A stretch of DNA of 6,755 nt from Patescibacteria group bacterium (lineage in GTDB: Bacteria > Patescibacteriota > Minisyncoccia > Portnoybacterales > GWB1-42-6), in the NCBI GenBank assembly GCA_018826025.1, contig JAHKAK010000011.1, forward strand, positions 1 through 6,755, in the 5' to 3' direction. This document shows positions 5,321 through 6,755 of the stretch, one piece after another (within the stretch, counting starts at the first letter, position 1; every line of letters begins with the position of its first letter). Both the position numbers and the translations under genes were made by a program. The notes under the pieces are model-generated. The model saw only the letters and a list, made by a program, of their open reading frames with translations, was not told the DNA's origin and did no database searches.

Positions 5321-5989
5321 TTATTTTAATTTTCCAAACAAAGTACAATGATTCTTGCGATTTGCGTTGCCGCTTAAAACAATGCCCAAAACCTTGTAAT
5401 TTGAGAATAAATCAACCAATTCCTTCCTGCTGGAAAAAATATGATGCGGGACATCTTTTTCCGAACCGGAGATCGGAACAAGCGTTCCGGTCTCTATTTC
5501 TTTATGCTCCCCTTTAAATCTTTCATATCCTTTTTTCTTTCTTGGCACCTCAACCATCAAAATACCGCCGGGCTTCATTATTCTTTCCAGCTCTTTTACC
5601 AGTTTTTTAATTTGATCCACTGTGCCATGGTGCAAAGCCTTCGTTGAAATGACGCCATCAAAAAAATTGTCTTCGTAGGGAAGTTTTTTGTAAATATCCC
5701 CAACCGATAAATCTGCTTTCAGCCCCTCTTTTTTTAACCAATCCTCCGCTATTTTAATCACCTTATCTATTAAATCAAAACCAAACACCCGAAAATCACA
5801 CTTAACCAAAGAGACTAAATGCTTGCCCGTGCCGCATCCCAAATCCAAAACATTTTTAGCCTTTATCTTTTTAAGCAGTTTTACAAATTCCGGCAACTCT
5901 TTATTTACATCACGAAAAATCTTTTCCGGCTGTTTTTCAATATCTTTATAAAATCCTTTTTTCCAAGAATTTTTAATTTTATTCTCCAT
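5321..5989 (-). CDS. class I SAM-dependent methyltransferase
   Basis: With the ATG at 5989 the protein has 222 residues. SAM-binding motif I is 'VLDLGCGTG' (47-55), followed by the acidic ribose-binding position in 'FGFDLID' (about 72), 'GDIYKKLP' (97-104), 'FFDGVIS' and 'IMKPGGILMVEVP' (137-149), which is the Methyltransf_11/25 layout. The C-terminal part ('PHHIFSSRKELVDLF') is typical of small-molecule or tRNA-wobble methyltransferase relatives, but the substrate is not readable. An in-frame TTG at 6010 would add seven residues. I prefer the ATG, because the TTG lies inside the hairpin 5996-6018 and has no RBS. The ATG also lacks a clear SD. The gene is AT-rich and Lys-rich, and is the last of the right-hand block before a terminator-like element. 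Confidence 0.9.
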   Translation of the reverse strand: MENKIKNSWKKGFYKDIEKQPEKIFRDVNKELPEFVKLLKKIKAKNVLDLGCGTGKHLVSLVKCDFRVFGFDLIDKVIKIAEDWLKKEGLKADLSVGDIYKKLPYEDNFFDGVISTKALHHGTVDQIKKLVKELERIMKPGGILMVEVPRKKKGYERFKGEHKEIETGTLVPISGSEKDVPHHIFSSRKELVDLFSNYKVLGIVLSGNANRKNHCTLFGKLK

Positions 5990-5995
5990 ATTATT

Positions 5996-6018
5996 TAACT
6001 GGCTTACCAAGCCAGTTA
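5996..6018 (-). repeat. perfect 10-bp hairpin just upstream of the methyltransferase start
   Basis: TAACTGGCTT and AAGCCAGTTA pair perfectly around a 3-nt loop. The stem ends six nucleotides before the ATG at 5989, where an RBS would normally sit. There is no T-run on either side, so it is not an obvious terminator. It lies in the 52-nt gap after the Nudix stop and could limit ribosome access or mark an RNA-processing site. Confidence 0.6.
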
Positions 6019-6041
6019 TTCAACAACCGATCGGCATCCAC

Positions 6042-6419
6042 TTATTCATAGATCCTGTCTACAAAACTTTTATCTAATATTATTTTATTCATTTCTCTTT
6101 TTCGCAACCAAAGAATTTTCATCCCCTCGGGTGACGCAAAGCTTTCTTTTTTCTTCAAACGGTGGCGATAATAAAGCATTATGCTGTGTCTTTTTTTATC
6201 TTTAGCTACGTAATTCCAAACATAAAAAGGCCGCAGTTCGCTTTTTAAATCAAAATTTAATTCTTCTTTTAGCTCTCTCTTAAGCGCGCTCAAAGGACTT
6301 TCTAAAAATTCTAGCCTGCCCCCGGGAAAATCGTAAGCCCCATTCTTACGTCTAAACATAAGAATTCTGTCCTTATATTTCAAAATTAATTTTTGTGTAA
6401 CGTTTGGTCTCTTTTTCAT
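6042..6419 (-). CDS. Nudix hydrolase
   Basis: This 125-residue protein has the usual size of a single-domain Nudix hydrolase, which cleaves nucleoside diphosphates linked to another group. The Nudix box spans residues 34-56: Gly34, Glu40, Arg48-Glu49 and Glu52-Glu53 are all at the right spacing, so the metal-binding core is intact. The final Gly of the box is Asn55, a small departure. 'AYDFPGGRLE' before the box and 'HSIMLYYRHRL' after it fit the fold. The ATG lies 3 nt after the TAA of the C39-like gene. No Shine-Dalgarno is visible (the upstream stretch is A-rich), so translation is probably coupled to that gene. The substrate cannot be predicted; mutT-like sanitation and ADP-ribose or sugar-nucleotide cleavage are all possible. 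Confidence 0.9.
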   Translation of the reverse strand: MKKRPNVTQKLILKYKDRILMFRRKNGAYDFPGGRLEFLESPLSALKRELKEELNFDLKSELRPFYVWNYVAKDKKRHSIMLYYRHRLKKKESFASPEGMKILWLRKREMNKIILDKSFVDRIYE

Positions 6420-6422
6420 AAC

Positions 6423-6755
6423 TTATTTTTTGATCAATAATAGAGATTTACCCTCCAACAGGCCAAAACTTGCTAACAATTCATCAGACCCTATCCAGTA
6501 TATTCCGTTTTTACTGTAAGGATTATTTTTTATGTTCGGATCTATAATCTTAAATTTATTTCCATCAAATCCCGCTATAACCACTCCGTGACCTTCAACC
6601 TCTCCGTCAAATGGTTCATTAAAACTGCCCGGTTTTCCCGACTTAGCTTTTTTATACAGAAAGGTGCTTGCTAACTCCATAATAATAGGAATATCTTGCG
6701 AGAGACATTTTTTAAGTAAATTCGCCCCTATGGTATCAAATTTAATTTTTCCTCC
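6423..6755 (-). CDS. C39-like papain-fold protein, C-terminal part (5'-truncated by window edge)
   Basis: The reading frame is open from the window edge (110 codons visible) to a TAA at 6423. A Met at 6680 is internal: the 25 codons upstream of it continue the same fold. The visible part has a Leu/Ile-rich strand and 'FLYKKAKSGKPG', then 'GHGVVIAGFDGNKFKIIDPN', where His56 and Asp72 (counted from the edge) fit the catalytic His and Asp of C39-like cysteine peptidases. The catalytic Cys would lie upstream, outside the window, so activity cannot be judged. Family members cleave peptides or serve as papain-fold domains in larger proteins. It ends 3 nt before the Nudix start, so the two are probably co-transcribed. 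It is AT-rich like its neighbours. The family call is fairly sure; substrate and cellular location are unknown. Confidence 0.72.
   Translation of the reverse strand, partial: GGKIKFDTIGANLLKKCLSQDIPIIMELASTFLYKKAKSGKPGSFNEPFDGEVEGHGVVIAGFDGNKFKIIDPNIKNNPYSKNGIYWIGSDELLASFGLLEGKSLLLIKK

Noticed and set aside
1..6755. CRISPR array, tRNA/rRNA genes, transposase or integrase
   Set aside because: No regularly spaced direct repeats, cloverleaf-like tRNA signals, rRNA segments or mobile-element proteins were seen on either strand.

Overview
The window is bacterial in style: strong Shine-Dalgarno sites, a sigma70-type promoter and short intergenic gaps. Every gene I can support is on the minus strand, so transcription runs from position 6755 towards 1. 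The host is not identifiable from sequence alone. The AT-rich, Lys/Asn-rich, SD-poor right end resembles genomes of small uncultured bacteria (candidate-phyla type), but that is only an impression.

Right block (about 5300-6755, clearly AT-rich): a 3'-partial C39-like papain-fold protein running off the window edge, a small Nudix hydrolase that starts 3 nt after it, and a class I SAM-dependent methyltransferase preceded by a perfect 10-bp hairpin. The methyltransferase stop is followed by a hairpin/T-run that looks like the end of the transcription unit.

Junction (5091-5320): a terminator-like element, a perfect 14-bp inverted repeat, a near-consensus promoter (TTGACA, 17 bp, TAGAAT), a hairpin at the predicted 5' end of the transcript, and a strong RBS. 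Base composition and RBS style both change here, which suggests separate origins for the two blocks.

Left block (5090 down to 41): a five-gene operon with strong RBSs. In order it encodes an amidohydrolase, a threonyl-tRNA synthetase-like protein of archaeal type without an editing domain, a radical SAM/SPASM protein with an N-terminal PqqD-like domain, a second radical SAM/SPASM protein translationally coupled to the first, and a 50-residue Lys-rich peptide with a Cys-Ser-Thr-Cys patch. The small peptide is easily missed because it is below common ORF cut-offs. The arrangement is that of a RiPP-like pathway: a precursor, two maturases (one carrying a peptide-recognition domain) and a hydrolase that could process the product.

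The unusual member is the synthetase. Its zinc-site Cys (E. coli Cys334 position) is Asp159, while the other two zinc-site His residues and the class II motifs are kept. It could supply an activated residue to the pathway, act as a resistant target copy, or be an ordinary transferred ThrRS. I regard this cluster as the best candidate for an undescribed system. Its function is inference, not something the sequence proves.
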